From Epinephelus fuscoguttatus (taxonomy: Eukaryota; Chordata; Actinopteri; Perciformes; Serranidae), in contig NC_064755.1 of assembly GCF_011397635.1 (NCBI RefSeq), forward strand, positions 23,728,559 through 23,792,558: a stretch of 64,000 bases of DNA, given 5' to 3'. The position numbers and the translations under genes were made by a program. Positions 40,301 through 50,100 of the stretch are shown one piece after another. The notes beneath the pieces were generated by a model, which made no database searches, was not told where the DNA came from, and was given only the letters and a program-made list of their open reading frames with translations. Every line of letters begins with the position of its first letter. The first letter of the stretch is position 1.

Positions 40301-43300
40301 GGTTGACTGGAGCGACACAAGCAGATGAAACCTTCCAGGCATTGGCATGAAGCTGAGGAGTGCCCTCTATCATTCCTGACGGTGACCTACATGCACACAA
40401 ACATAGTCATGTAAAGTGACATTTTCTACATTGATCATTAAGTAAGCACTTGCTCACAGGAAGTCATCTCGTAGATTGCCATTGAAGGTTCCACAAAGGC
40501 CCAGCGTCTGTCCACGCCACTGGCTGTCCAGCTGCAGATAGACCCGCCCCCCTCGACCATCATAGTGTAGCCTCAGGCCGATCCCTGCCTTCAACTGTGT
40601 AAACACAGAGGTCAGCTTCTGCACTTCCACTGCATCTATGTAAAGAGAAAATCAATGCCCATGATCGAGTAATAATTATTTTTATTGCAGAACAAAGAGG
40701 AATTATTTCAGTGTGATGTGACTGCATTTGATATGTAACAGCCCTGTGGTGTGCTAAATAGCTTTGTGATTCCTACCATCAGCATAGGGCAGGACAGGCG
40801 CCGGGTTGACACCCATTATCACCTCACCCTCTCTGGTCAAAGTGATCTGACGACTCACATCCTCATCCAATACCACTGTCACCGACTGAATACACACCTG
40901 CTGCTGTGGACACAAAGACAACACAGAAGGTCCTGTTATACCTACGCAGAAAGCATACTCCATGTTTGGTAAGTGTGTGAATGCATGTGTGTGTGTGTGT
41001 GTGTGTGCCAGTAATCATGTGCGCTACCTCTCCACAGGTAGTATACTGCAGTGTGACGGTGAATCTGCTGCTGCTGCGGCTCTTTGCCAGGACGTACTGA
41101 CACGCCCCCGGCTGGAGAAACATCCTACCGTCAAATGTCGTTACAAACAAGTCACCTACCACCGAACACTCGGCTACGAAGGGAGTAAAGGGTAAAGTAA
41201 TTAATCTTAATTTGCCATTTCCCCTTCAATAACTGCTCTGAAGGAATAAACTCACCTGTGCAGTTGTTCTCAGTGCAGTTCCACACTCCTCCCATGCACA
41301 CGCTGACAAAGAACAGTCAGTTAGCAGCACATCGGCAAAGATACAGTGCACACTCACGAGTGATTACAGTTCCACACTTACCAAACACTACATCCTTGTT
41401 GAAGCACATGTCCTTGCACATAAGACGTACCATGGTAAATACATGGACACTGAGAAACAGCGATACATGTTCCATTTTGTAGGATAAGACCTGTGGGAAG
41501 GAGGACTGCAAACTTTAGAGGTCAATCAATTAAACTCAATTTAACACAAATTGGGAAGATAATTAAATACCGTCAGGGCAGTAGCAGCCATCCAGACAAT
41601 GCAAGTTGGTTCCCAGACACTCTTTCTCAAATGTACAGGTGGGTGGGCAGCAGCTGATACAGTCTCTGTAGACAAAACTCTCCTCACAGCCATCATCTGC
41701 ATACAAAAACACACACACCTGAGTTTCACACAAAGGCAGATTACAGAACATGAGCATGGTATAAATGTTGCCCTAATATAAATGTGTGTGAAGCTGCCGA
41801 GGTAACTCACTACAAGAAGGGAAGCTGTCTCTCCACTCTCTTACTGGATATCCAACATGTGAGCAGGCTCGAGTGTACTCAACCAAGGCTCGACAAAATG
41901 TTTCCTCATCATCAGAACTGAAAGAAAAAACTTGGAATGTTATAAATATGAAATGTTTTTGGGGGGAAAGTTGCATTGATTTTATTTGAAGAGTCTCTAC
42001 AACTGAAGCCTATACTGCAGCTAGTGATGGATGTTTATTCTGTAAGGGTCTTACACTGGTAACAACACAGAGCAGAGAGGGTGAAGAAAGAGGTCAATGT
42101 ATCAATAATCAGCGTGTGTGTGTTTTGACTTACACGCAGAGGTCAGACACACAGCTGGCCACAAAGGGATTTGGGTCAATGTTTTCATGACAGGACAGAA
42201 ATGGGAAGAAGAGAAGTGCACTGCATTTCTCTATGGCGTCCTGCACACATTCACAATAAACACAGTATGGTTTGAATATTATGCACGTAATATGATACAG
42301 AGAACTACTGCAAAACAAAAACACTGCTGACACCAGCACTGCAGAAACACAACACACAAGGACAATTCTCTAAAAACTTAACAGAAATGACAGTTTTTAA
42401 TCTAAAAGGGATATTTCAGATTTTTTAGTGTAGGGTTGTGTGAGGTGCATATGCAGTGTACTACCTACAGCTGATTGGGGTCACACCCCAACAGTTTGGA
42501 GAAGCTGGCAGGAGTACTGCCACAGAAGCTAAGTGATGTACTGCTGTGGACAGGAGGAGCAGTGAAATATATGTTAGCCACCAAAAACAAGCTAAAAAAT
42601 AATTATCAGTTTATTTTAGTTTATTTAGAATATTATCACCACTTTCCCTTGCCGCCTGACATCCCTTCTTTTTTAACTTAGTTTTTATTTCAATTCCAGC
42701 AACTTCATTTTCCGAATTTCCATGCTGTTTTTTTTTTTTTTTTTTTTACAGCTGTGCCTATGTGATTTACAGCCAAACATTGAAATATTTATAATATTTA
42801 TAATTAAAATGAACCAAACACATCCCAGCTTTATGTATTCATTTTAAAATAGAATACAAGGTATAAATTAGGGAAAAAGGAGTCAGGTAGGGGAGATAAA
42901 GATACATATATGTACTGTAAAAAATGTGGGCGGATTTCGATCATTTCACTATGTTAGCATGGCTGTAGCAGGGCCCCAACTTTAATGAATATTTCTTTTT
43001 AGAGTCTCAAGGAGTAAATTATGTGTTCCATGTGGTAAATTTCCCATACCTTATCAGTCCAAACATTTTGATGTGAAACTGAAGCAACTTTGGTGTTTCA
43101 AAGGGTTAGTTTAGATTTACCAAAGTCACACAATAACACAAAATAACCGACTGAAGCAGCGGTAGACAGCAGCAGCACTTCCTGTTATGTGAAGTCAAAT
43201 TTACTCTTTCTGTCAAAGGAGTCTAGTGGCTGTGAAGAGAGCATAGATAACGGCTCCAGTTCCTCGTCGGAAAGTGCTGTCTGACAGCAAGTTTAAGCAG

Positions 43301-46300
43301 TGAAATTACTATAAATATAGCATACACTTAAAGTGACATTAATTTTTTTAGGTGGGCCTTTTTAAGGTGGTTAAAACACATTTTGCTGCTGCCCTTGTGC
43401 ACAGCAGCACATTCCTAAGTTCCCTTGACAACACTCCTGCCTGCTTCTCCAAAGTGGGGGCAAGGCAGCCACCATTTACTGTCGTTAATATAAGTACATC
43501 ATACAACCTCACTCCAAAAAATCTTAATTATCTCTTTTAATTTAATCATGACAGAGCTAAAATTGCTGGTTCTTTTATCAAGCAGTAGAAGTATGTATAT
43601 GGTATGCTGTGGTGACATGTATGCCAATAGTAATACTAGTAGAAAAAATGTGTCTGTGGTTCTTACATCCATGTCTGACTCAGAGTGGCAGGGCCCATTA
43701 AAGTCGAGGTCTACTGAGGGACAGGCTCTCTCATGAGGCAGGTCCACAGCCCAGCTGTTAGCAAACACTGCAGGCTCATCTGTCCGAATGCCTAAAACAC
43801 ACAGGCAACACAGTATATATGTACACCCAGCACACAGGCCACAAGTTGATGTGACATTCAAACATGCGAACAATAATTTCTGTTTCTACATTGTCATTAA
43901 AAATTCACATTAAACAAAGCAGAATACAATAAAATTCAAATTAAATAGGGCATTGAGAGGAAATATGATTAAAACTTTGTGTTTGTAAAAGTGCCATGCC
44001 TATAGTAGCTTTATAGTCAGGGCCCTTCCACTTGTTTACTCTCCTTCTCTGAGCTCATCCTTACTCAACTGGACATCTCTCTGCTCAAACAAGCAGGGGA
44101 CTGCAGTTCATATTACTGGTCATCTGAGGAAGGATTCTTGCTCCTTCCAGCCATTCAAACCCAAACTATTAGTTCTCCCCTATCCTTCCACTCCGGTGTC
44201 TTCGGGTCCCAGTGCTACTATAATTGACCACAATCAGTGTTGAGTGTATAATAATAATAATTGAGGTGAGTGGGTGCTGAGAGAAGGGATAAGAGGATGA
44301 GGGGCCGGTCAGGCCGGTCCTACCACGGGAAGTGGTGAGGTCATCACCAGCAAGATGGTTGAAGTTCCCACAAAGGCCACAGGGGGCACCTTGGTGCTCC
44401 TCACTCATCTTCAGGTAGACGCCTGAGCCTCCATCCCAGGCCAAAGAGAAGCCAAACACACTCTTCACCAGCAGGTAGTCGGCCAGTCGCTCAATAAACA
44501 CACCGCCTACAGTCTGAGGCAGACTTAGCCTGACATTTCAGAGACAGGCACATTCAGAGAGTGGCAGAAAAAGTTTATCATGTTCATAATGTTGAGTGTG
44601 AATGAAGTGGTAACAGTTCTTTTTCCCTTTCTGTTCTTAAATTTTGTAGCAAGATGTTTTTATTAAGGACTCTAAAAATCAATCTGTGTCTTTTTCTCTC
44701 TGCAGCAGAGTGAACACACACACACACAAACACACACACCTGCGGCCTCCCTGGTGGACCTGATATCCAGAGATGTGGATCTCTTCCTCATTTGGGAAGA
44801 ACAGGCTGAGTGCTCTTGGGCATGAATACACACTCCCGTCACACACTCTGCTGTTGTGGACCTGAAAAGACAAGAAAAAAAACGGTGGAAGAGAATAAAA
44901 GAAGGGTCACAGAGGGACAAGCATCGAAATGTATTAACAAGGATTAGCCACGGTCTGTAACCTGAGCTGTTCTAAAAAAAACAAACAAACAAAAAAAAAC
45001 AGTCATCTGTCAGGTAATGATGCTGCCACCATCTGCCACAAATGACTGTTGTGATATGCCCTCCAAATTGCTGCAACAACTTAATTCACTTAGGCTATGA
45101 TAATCAAACAATGTACGACAGAGTTAGAGACACTTTAGGAGCTTAATTTTGAAGCAAATAAATCAGCTATTAAAAACAATGTTACAAAAACTGTCATGTT
45201 AAATGCTATTAGAATTATTTGTCATCTTAAATTATAAGGCTGGTGATATCCTATATTTTTGTAATCGTTAACAAATGGTATGAAATCAACAAAATCAACA
45301 ATCTGTTAGTCTGTCTCTTAAAACTTCCTGTCTTCCCTAGCTTGTCAGTGGCTCTCAGCTCCAAGCCCAATTGTTCCTACTGACAATGTAAACCTTTACA
45401 AACACAAATAAATAATATATTTAAAAAAAAAAAAAAAAACAGCTGGGAATTACAGTTTTTAGCAGATATTACTCAAACGGGAGGAAGTAGTACACTTGTT
45501 GGGGGCTCATAATAAACTACAGTTTCCATTTCTTTGGTAGAAACACACAATAATGTTTTCAAATGTTTTTTGGAAATCAGTGGGGGTCTTTTGCATAAAG
45601 GAGTAGCTTTATCAGGCTAAACAATACTTGTTTGATCTATTGTTAGTTTTGTCTTTTCATTGGATTCATAGACAATGAAATATAAAGAATATAACCAGAC
45701 TTATCCCTTAAAATATGGGTGTTAAATACTGCATAAGATAACTAAGAGCTCTCAAAAAGGCCTGAGTCTTCTGTTCCTAAATTTTAACTGCCAGATTGTG
45801 TAATAGGTCATGAGGAATACAGTGTATGCTAGAAAAAGACAATTCAAAACTAACCAAAGAAATATGACATTGTAGTTTTTACAGCATTTATAATAACAGG
45901 TAATTAGCATGCCACCTACTGTTATATAACCCTTATCTAACTCCTGTTTGTTCAAAGATTATGGTTGGTTTGAGTAGTTAAACTGTACTTCTGCTGCTGC
46001 TGTACTAGCTTCAGCATGACTTTTACATTATTTTAGCTAGACTGCAAACATGGTGTCGCTGTAAAAGAGCCTCACTACCCTGCACAAATTCATGTTAAAT
46101 TCTGGTCAAATATTTAAGTGTTATTTCGATCTGTATGCTCTTACCCACACCGTGTACTGTGGTGCAGCTGAGTGGCAGTCCTGGGCCAGAATATAAGAGC
46201 AGGTTCCAGGGAAGTAGAAGTAGATTCCATCAAATGTTTCGTAATGGTGCTGACCCCACGACCTGCAGATCCCGTCTCTATCCTGGCCCTGGTTAGGTAC

Positions 46301-47172
46301 TGAGAGGAAAACGGCCAATTCATTTTGACAAGATCATTGTAATGATGAAGTGGCTTAGTTTCATGTGGTTACACAAATGAATTTCAGCAGAAATTGGCAC
46401 TTAGTTGAACTGAGAGGGCAAGTCATGCATCCTATCACCTTTTTCATCTTTTATTTCACTAAACTTATCAGTGGAAAATGAATACCTGGATTTTCTAAAA
46501 AGCCCTTTGTTACAGGAAATCCCCACAGCTGGTGATGCCAAGATGCTGCCTAAGAAACTCTGAGGGGGTGGGGGGCTGGTGACAGTGAGTCACATCTTCT
46601 AATCTTATCAGTGAGTGGTTTGTCATGCTAATGGGAATTCGAAATGGTACATTTTGTAAATGACTCTTTGCATATGTTAAATGCAAGATACCCATGATTT
46701 AATTCACACAATTTCCGTATCATATTTAACATTTTTAGAATATGTACTCTGTGACATCAGCTCTGTTATCCTGATCTTCAGAATTTGCATTACAGCTGGG
46801 AAGCTTGATTGATGATTTTTTTTTTTTTTTTTTGAGGAAGCTTATTGTTATGGCCCACTTTCATGCTACTATGTTTTATTTGATTGTGCTAAATACTTAT
46901 TTATCTTCCTAGAAATAGTCTATTTCAGGATGTCATTTTAAGCCTCAATCCAGTTACAAGTCCCTCAGGAACTATACTGGTTCAAACATGTGTGTCAACA
47001 CTAAAGTAGTTCATTCAAATGAAAAATATCCTTACAATAATGGTGACCTCAGATTGTCTGATATTCTATATAAGGGAGCTGTTCAGAATATAGAAACCAG
47101 AAACTCCATCACTCAGCCCTTACCCTATTACTTCAGTGCCAGTGATTTTATATCTGCTGCTTTAGGGAGTCT

Positions 47173-47263
<91 letters not shown>

Positions 47264-49120
47264 GGCGTGTGTGGGTGGATTGATTGGAGGCTGATGGATT
47301 TGTATCAACAAAGAGAGATAGAGAGAAAAAGAGAGAGAGATCTGGGGGAAATCTGATAATTAATACCGGAGTGTGTGCACGTAATTAACGTTTGTTGAAT
47401 GATCTGTGAGGCCGATGCGCACACACTAACGATCTCATACAATCTCATACACATTCCTGTATAACTGAGTGTGTAACTGTACACTGTGCGCAGTTATTAA
47501 AAAGTTGTAAGCCTTCTAACCAGCTAGTCTGCTGCATACCAGGAATGGTGCTTGTCAATTAACAATGAGGCTTCCATGTGGATGATACTCTGACGAATCT
47601 AATCTGACACCAAAGGAAGACATGTAGGTGTGTGTGTGTATTACTCACTGATCTGGCAGCGGTCTCCCAGTGCCTGGAACTGAGCACAGTCACACACACC
47701 GCCCTCCTGACACCAGCCACCATTGAGGCAGCCGCAATATTCTGGGGGAGAACACAACGAACAAACTCAAGTTCACTTTCCCCAGTCTATCTGAGTAAAG
47801 AAAGTTTTAGGCATCTGTGAATGGGTCGCTTCAGAAGCAGCAGATTTACCTGAAGAGGCATCTCTGGCTGTGTAGTTGTGTAAAATGCTGCGTGACAGAG
47901 TACCCTCCGACAGCAGCGGTCTGTATGTCTTGGAAAACAGTGAACAGTAAACACTTAGAGTAGTTCCTCAAATGATTCTCAAGCTTTGACAGCATCAGTG
48001 ACATAGCGCTGTAGCGTTTGGTGACCTGCTGCTGTAAGTTAAAAGTTGCATCAGTTTGAGTGGGAGAAAGTGTACGTGTTAGTGAGTGTGTCTTATTCTT
48101 TACAAAGACAGCTTTGTGCCGGTTAGGGTGCTGTGCGCATGTGGGTGCCCTGACCTCCTCTGGTTCTCTTAGGTGTAATGTACCAACCTCCTCCCCGAGG
48201 AGATCCCGTTTCCTCCGAAGTGCATTAGCCCTCCTGCACACACACACAAACATGCACATTAGTGGGGAGAAACAGTCAGAGGGGAGACTTAAGTGCACTT
48301 TACACCACTTGAATTCGGACTCCAAACTACTCTTTACTGAAACCTCACACGCACAAGTGCACATGCACACACACTCTTGCGCTGTCGCTACCACACACTC
48401 TAGTGACAGAAACAGAAAGTGTAAATTAATTCATCAGCCAGCTTAGAAAATTGTGTGAGAATTATCTGTGTAAAATCATCTTTTTTTTTTACTCACTCAA
48501 TATTACTTATATTTTAGTCACACTGTTATTGTACTGCATTTCATTCCTTTGATTTACCTCTGTAGTCTTCCTTCTGTCACTGAAAGTCGGCTCTGAGCTC
48601 CTAAACATAAAGGTACACATTCATTTTCAAAATAGGTATCAGCTACTTATCTAATATAAAATCATCTTGATAATGTAGCTAGATGTATCCAAAGAAACAT
48701 TTTAATAATTCACATCTGTGTCACTTGTAATGATTTAGCAGTTGGGTGCCATACAATAACATGAAAGGGCAGTGAGCAAGAGCAGCTTTATACAATACAT
48801 GCTTCATGAATGATGATTTAGAAAGGCAAATGACCTCTGACCTATAATACAGATAAACAGTAAGATAGGATTTGCCAATAATATTTATAAGAACTTGTAA
48901 TACAGTGATATTGTGACTTAATATAAAGATTTTTTCACCACTTATGGTAGACCGATGTCCCTCTATGTTAAATGTAGTTTACATAAATATCTGTGCAGCA
49001 AACTTTATTATCATAATATTTTGTAGAAATAAATCTGTAACACTCACCCTCAAGAAACAGTAAGTGGGAGACTGAAAACGACATAAGAAGAAATCGTTTC
49101 ACTGTCCACTTTAAGTTCAT
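17941..49120 (-). CDS. otog: Otogelin-type gel protein, complete, 57 exons
   Basis: Otogelin is a secreted, mucin-related glycoprotein of the tectorial and otolithic gels of the inner ear. The 57 exons I traced from ATG 49120 to TAA 17941 sum to 7,920 bases with no phase conflict, giving 2,639 residues. Order: signal peptide (about 1-25), basic stretch with RRKR, EGF (92-122), D1 (122-490), D2 (490-850), D3 (about 850-1211), AbfB (1221-1373), Cys-rich (1373-1440), Thr-rich (1440-1759), D4 (about 1760-2150), VWC-like Cys-rich modules (2150-2530), cystine knot (about 2532-2639). Human OTOG is about 2,900 residues and OTOGL about 2,350. I favour OTOG because of the long Thr/Ser/Pro region; OTOGL remains possible since the neighbours recall 12q21. 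D4 lacks the GDPH self-cleavage motif of some mucins. The microexon 26052-26075 is 24 nt and 30760-30786 is 27 nt. Confidence 0.85.
18340..19963. other. otog intron between two cystine-knot exons
   Basis: CA-rich, with several overlapping plus-strand frames (19024-19434 and neighbours) that are low-complexity His/Thr-rich shadows of CA repeats. Flanking exons join through a split TGT codon. I see no separate gene. Confidence 0.6.
20364..23626 (-). other. otog: otog C-terminal VWC-like cysteine-rich modules
   Basis: Exons 23414-23626, 22319-22423, 22085-22192, 21838-21939, 21656-21760, 21449-21489, 21277-21340, 20817-20995, 20557-20661 and 20364-20483. The repeating pattern ends in CCP-x-x-x-C ([33 protein letters not shown]), i.e. 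short VWC-type repeats, each about one exon with phase 1 borders. Later exons read [20 protein letters not shown] and [18 protein letters not shown]. Confidence 0.82.
22615..23300. repeat. Dispersed repeat fragment in an otog intron
   Basis: Begins aggggtgtgccatattatctc and contains atgatatgaaaaatccatat followed by cgtgatac, then ends near gtgaagtattcctttaa. I recall similar text as a common fish dispersed repeat, but cannot assign a family. Non-coding. Confidence 0.4.
23760..26604 (-). other. otog: otog D4 assembly
   Basis: Exon 26427-26604 is the Cys-rich lead-in. VWD spans 26166-26308, 26052-26075, 25150-25242, 24867-25056 and the start of 24362-24579 ([49 protein letters not shown]). C8 follows in 24362-24579 and 24047-24188 ([40 protein letters not shown]), and TIL in 23760-23945 ([20 protein letters not shown]). 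CGLCG has become RGLCG. No GDPH motif precedes TFDG. Confidence 0.88.
26935..27130. mobile_element. Palindromic-ended short element, copy B
   Basis: Shares ggtattgttcatgctgactc, actgggacacttgaatagag and attgttaatgttattagtaa with copies near 11.0 and 61.2 kb; the left end is degraded. It lies in the otog intron just 3' of the Thr-rich exon. Confidence 0.6.
27335..28293 (-). other. otog: otog mucin-like Thr-rich exon (959 nt)
   Basis: One exon codes 319 residues, mostly Thr with Pro and Ser, in blocks such as runs of 10-13 Thr, [18 protein letters not shown] and [16 protein letters not shown]. It is a dense O-glycosylation substrate, expected to be extended and hydrated. It enters after a TIL-like pair (29881-29998, 29710-29789) and leaves through WPTTPCT into [13 protein letters not shown] (exon 26427-26604). 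ACN-triplet runs at 28000-28230 make length variation likely. Confidence 0.9.
28659..29328. mobile_element. TTAA-flanked inverted-repeat element (piggyBac-like MITE)
   Basis: Both ends abut TTAA (28659-28662 and 29325-29328). Reading inward, the left end is GCCCTATTAGCACGGGACTA and the right end GATCTGTTTGCATGGGACTA; both continue GTATTACC. The 662-bp interior has no transposase frame. TTAA target choice points to a piggyBac-related non-autonomous element. It lies in the otog intron on the 5' side of the Thr-rich exon. Confidence 0.7.
30083..30625 (-). other. otog: otog AbfB (arabinose-binding-like) domain
   Basis: Exons 30446-30625 and 30083-30361. Typical AbfB features are [34 protein letters not shown] and [18 protein letters not shown], ending [13 protein letters not shown]. 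This beta-trefoil fold is known from fungal arabinofuranosidases and is a hallmark of otogelin and otogelin-like among animal proteins. A ligand cannot be read from the sequence. Confidence 0.85.
31018..31054. repeat. (GT)n microsatellite beside an otog exon
   Basis: A GT run of about 37 bases stops a few bases before the donor at 31059-31060 of exon 31061-31217, on the downstream intron side. Confidence 0.9.
32476..32552. repeat. (GATA)n microsatellite
   Basis: Tetranucleotide run agatagatag..., about 18 units with a few gaca variants at the left end. Confidence 0.95.
34270..34329. repeat. Compound (GT)n(GA)n tract
   Basis: gtgtgtgtgtgtgtgtgag followed by a gagagaga run, about 30 bases from the donor of exon 34359-34475. 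Confidence 0.9.
36806..37978. other. otog intron ending in a long T/A tract
   Basis: Unremarkable AT-rich sequence. At 37953-37976 a run of about 24 T on the plus strand lies directly against the donor of exon 37979-38144 (GG|GTAAAAAA on the minus strand). Confidence 0.7.
38378..41173 (-). other. otog: otog D2 assembly
   Basis: Exons 41028-41173, 40777-40903, 40458-40635 and 40262-40386 carry VWD ([54 protein letters not shown]). Exon 39334-39543 is C8 ([20 protein letters not shown]) and 38889-39057 is TIL ([20 protein letters not shown]). Exons 38668-38742 and 38378-38421 finish with [18 protein letters not shown]. The isomerase-like motif has lost its first Cys (LGLCG). Confidence 0.9.
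42241..43666. other. otog intron, no exon seen
   Basis: Flanking exons join in phase 0 between VWD and C8 of D1. It contains a poly-T run near 42729-42747. The stretch at 42460-42600 (ctacagctgattggggtcac) looks like a diverged repeat rather than an exon. Confidence 0.6.
44862..46144. other. otog intron, no exon seen
   Basis: AT-rich, with an A run near 45421-45439 and no exon-like frame. Flanking exons join YTVW to VHNSR in phase 0. Confidence 0.6.
47171..47270. repeat. Long (GT)n microsatellite
   Basis: About 100 bases of GT with rare interruptions (gc, gg), followed by a gagaga tract at 47316-47341. It lies in the intron between the EGF exon and D1 of otog. Confidence 0.95.
47649..47741 (-). 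other. otog: otog EGF-like exon
   Basis: Reads [20 protein letters not shown] and then FQALGDRCQ, a six-cysteine EGF pattern coded by one exon with phase 1 borders. It follows the N-terminal basic stretch and precedes D1. Confidence 0.85.
49048..49120 (-). CDS. otog: otog exon 1, signal peptide
   Basis: Starts [19 protein letters not shown] and continues LLFLEG, a basic n-region then a hydrophobic core, ending in phase 1 at GAGG|GTGAGTG. Exon 2 (48558-48600) and exon 3 (48155-48233) continue with [20 protein letters not shown] and then [10 protein letters not shown], an Arg-rich stretch with RRKR that could be a furin-type site. Exon 4 (47850-47928) adds an NYT glycosylation site before the EGF exon. 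Confidence 0.8.
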
Positions 49121-50100
49121 CTCAGAGTCCGAAAGGAAGTCCCGCCGAAAACGTTAACGGTGCATCTCAATGGTCCCGGGAGGAAAGGCTTTAGGATGTT
49201 TGGTAGCACCGGGACGATGCTCGGTCTTACCTGTGAAACCTACCCGGCGGCGACAGCCCCCCCTGAGCAGATGACGAGTAGCCTACACCTGTGTGGGCAG
49301 GTAAGCCTGCTCTATTCTCTGTCACTCCAACATCCTCAGCCAGCAGACAGGCTCGGTTACTGACTCGCCTCTGTGGTCTGTGTGTGTGTGTGTGTGTGAG
49401 AGAGTCGCAGGTTTGTCGCTCCATCACGGAAGTTTTCACCTCTAAAGTTAGGGTTAAAATTCTGGCTGACATGACCTGGGCGTGACACTTTTGACGTAGA
49501 CATAAGCGGAGGTCAACGGCAGTGCCATTGAACAAAACCAAAGATACTGGATTAGGTTTATCCACCGTCTTTGACAAAACACAAAACAGGGAATTTCCGG
49601 TTATTCCCATAACGTTAGCGTACTGTAACGTTAGTTGTGATGAATTTGGCAGACGGTTTTTAGGACGCCAACCACAAATAACGTTACCATTACACCAGAA
49701 GCTATATAACTTATGTGCCGTCAGACAGCAGAACAGTAAGAGTAAACTCGCAACTTACTGTAATGAAATCATAAAATCGTTATAGGTACAGCTAACACCA
49801 CGAAACAGACGTTAGCCTAGCTATCGTCAGTTGGGCTAGCTACAGTAGCTATCATTACGAAAGTTAGCTAGCTAGGTTAGCTATAGCTCGGTTAGCTAGC
49901 GTTCGTTATGTTCATCGTTGGACATTTAGTTTAGCACTAAATCCATCTTAAAATGCAACTTTATGGTAAATTGACCTTACCTTGTTTTTTTGACTTCTTG
50001 CCGACGACTAAGTTACTGTAACGATGCTAAAGTAAGCTAGCTAACATTAGGTCTGTTCAGTTTTGCTGCCATGCTGTTGAGTTGAGGAGTTGACACTCCT
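49121..50100 (-). promoter_or_regulatory. otog upstream region with TAACGTTAGC/GCTAGC clusters
   Basis: Between about 49600 and 50070 there is a cluster of GTTAGC, GCTAGC and AACGTTA words on both strands. On the minus strand, AAACAAG|GTAAGGTCAA at about 49981 is a strong donor that would end a non-coding first exon (about 49981-50090). That stretch also holds a short frame starting ATGGCAGCAAAACTGAACAG. The CpG content is higher than in the neighbours. It may be the true otog promoter and a leader exon, but no matching acceptor before the ATG at 49120 is convincing. Confidence 0.35.

Larger units (their letters stand above)
41256..46299 (-). other. otog: otog D1 assembly (VWD, C8, TIL)
   Basis: Exons 46145-46299, 44740-44861, 44324-44529 and 43667-43791 form the VWD domain: [20 protein letters not shown], then [16 protein letters not shown], then PCGLCGNFN. 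The C8 part is in 42134-42240 and 41811-41917 ([39 protein letters not shown]). The TIL part is in 41571-41696, 41382-41490 and 41256-41302 ([35 protein letters not shown]). The CGLCG redox-type motif is complete in this repeat. Confidence 0.9.

Noticed and set aside
42460-42600. Possible extra otog exon
   Set aside because: Flanking exons already join in phase between VWD and C8; the sequence has no cysteine pattern and looks like a diverged repeat.
47171-47270. Cys/Val-rich plus-strand frame over the GT tract
   Set aside because: It is produced entirely by the (GT)n microsatellite.
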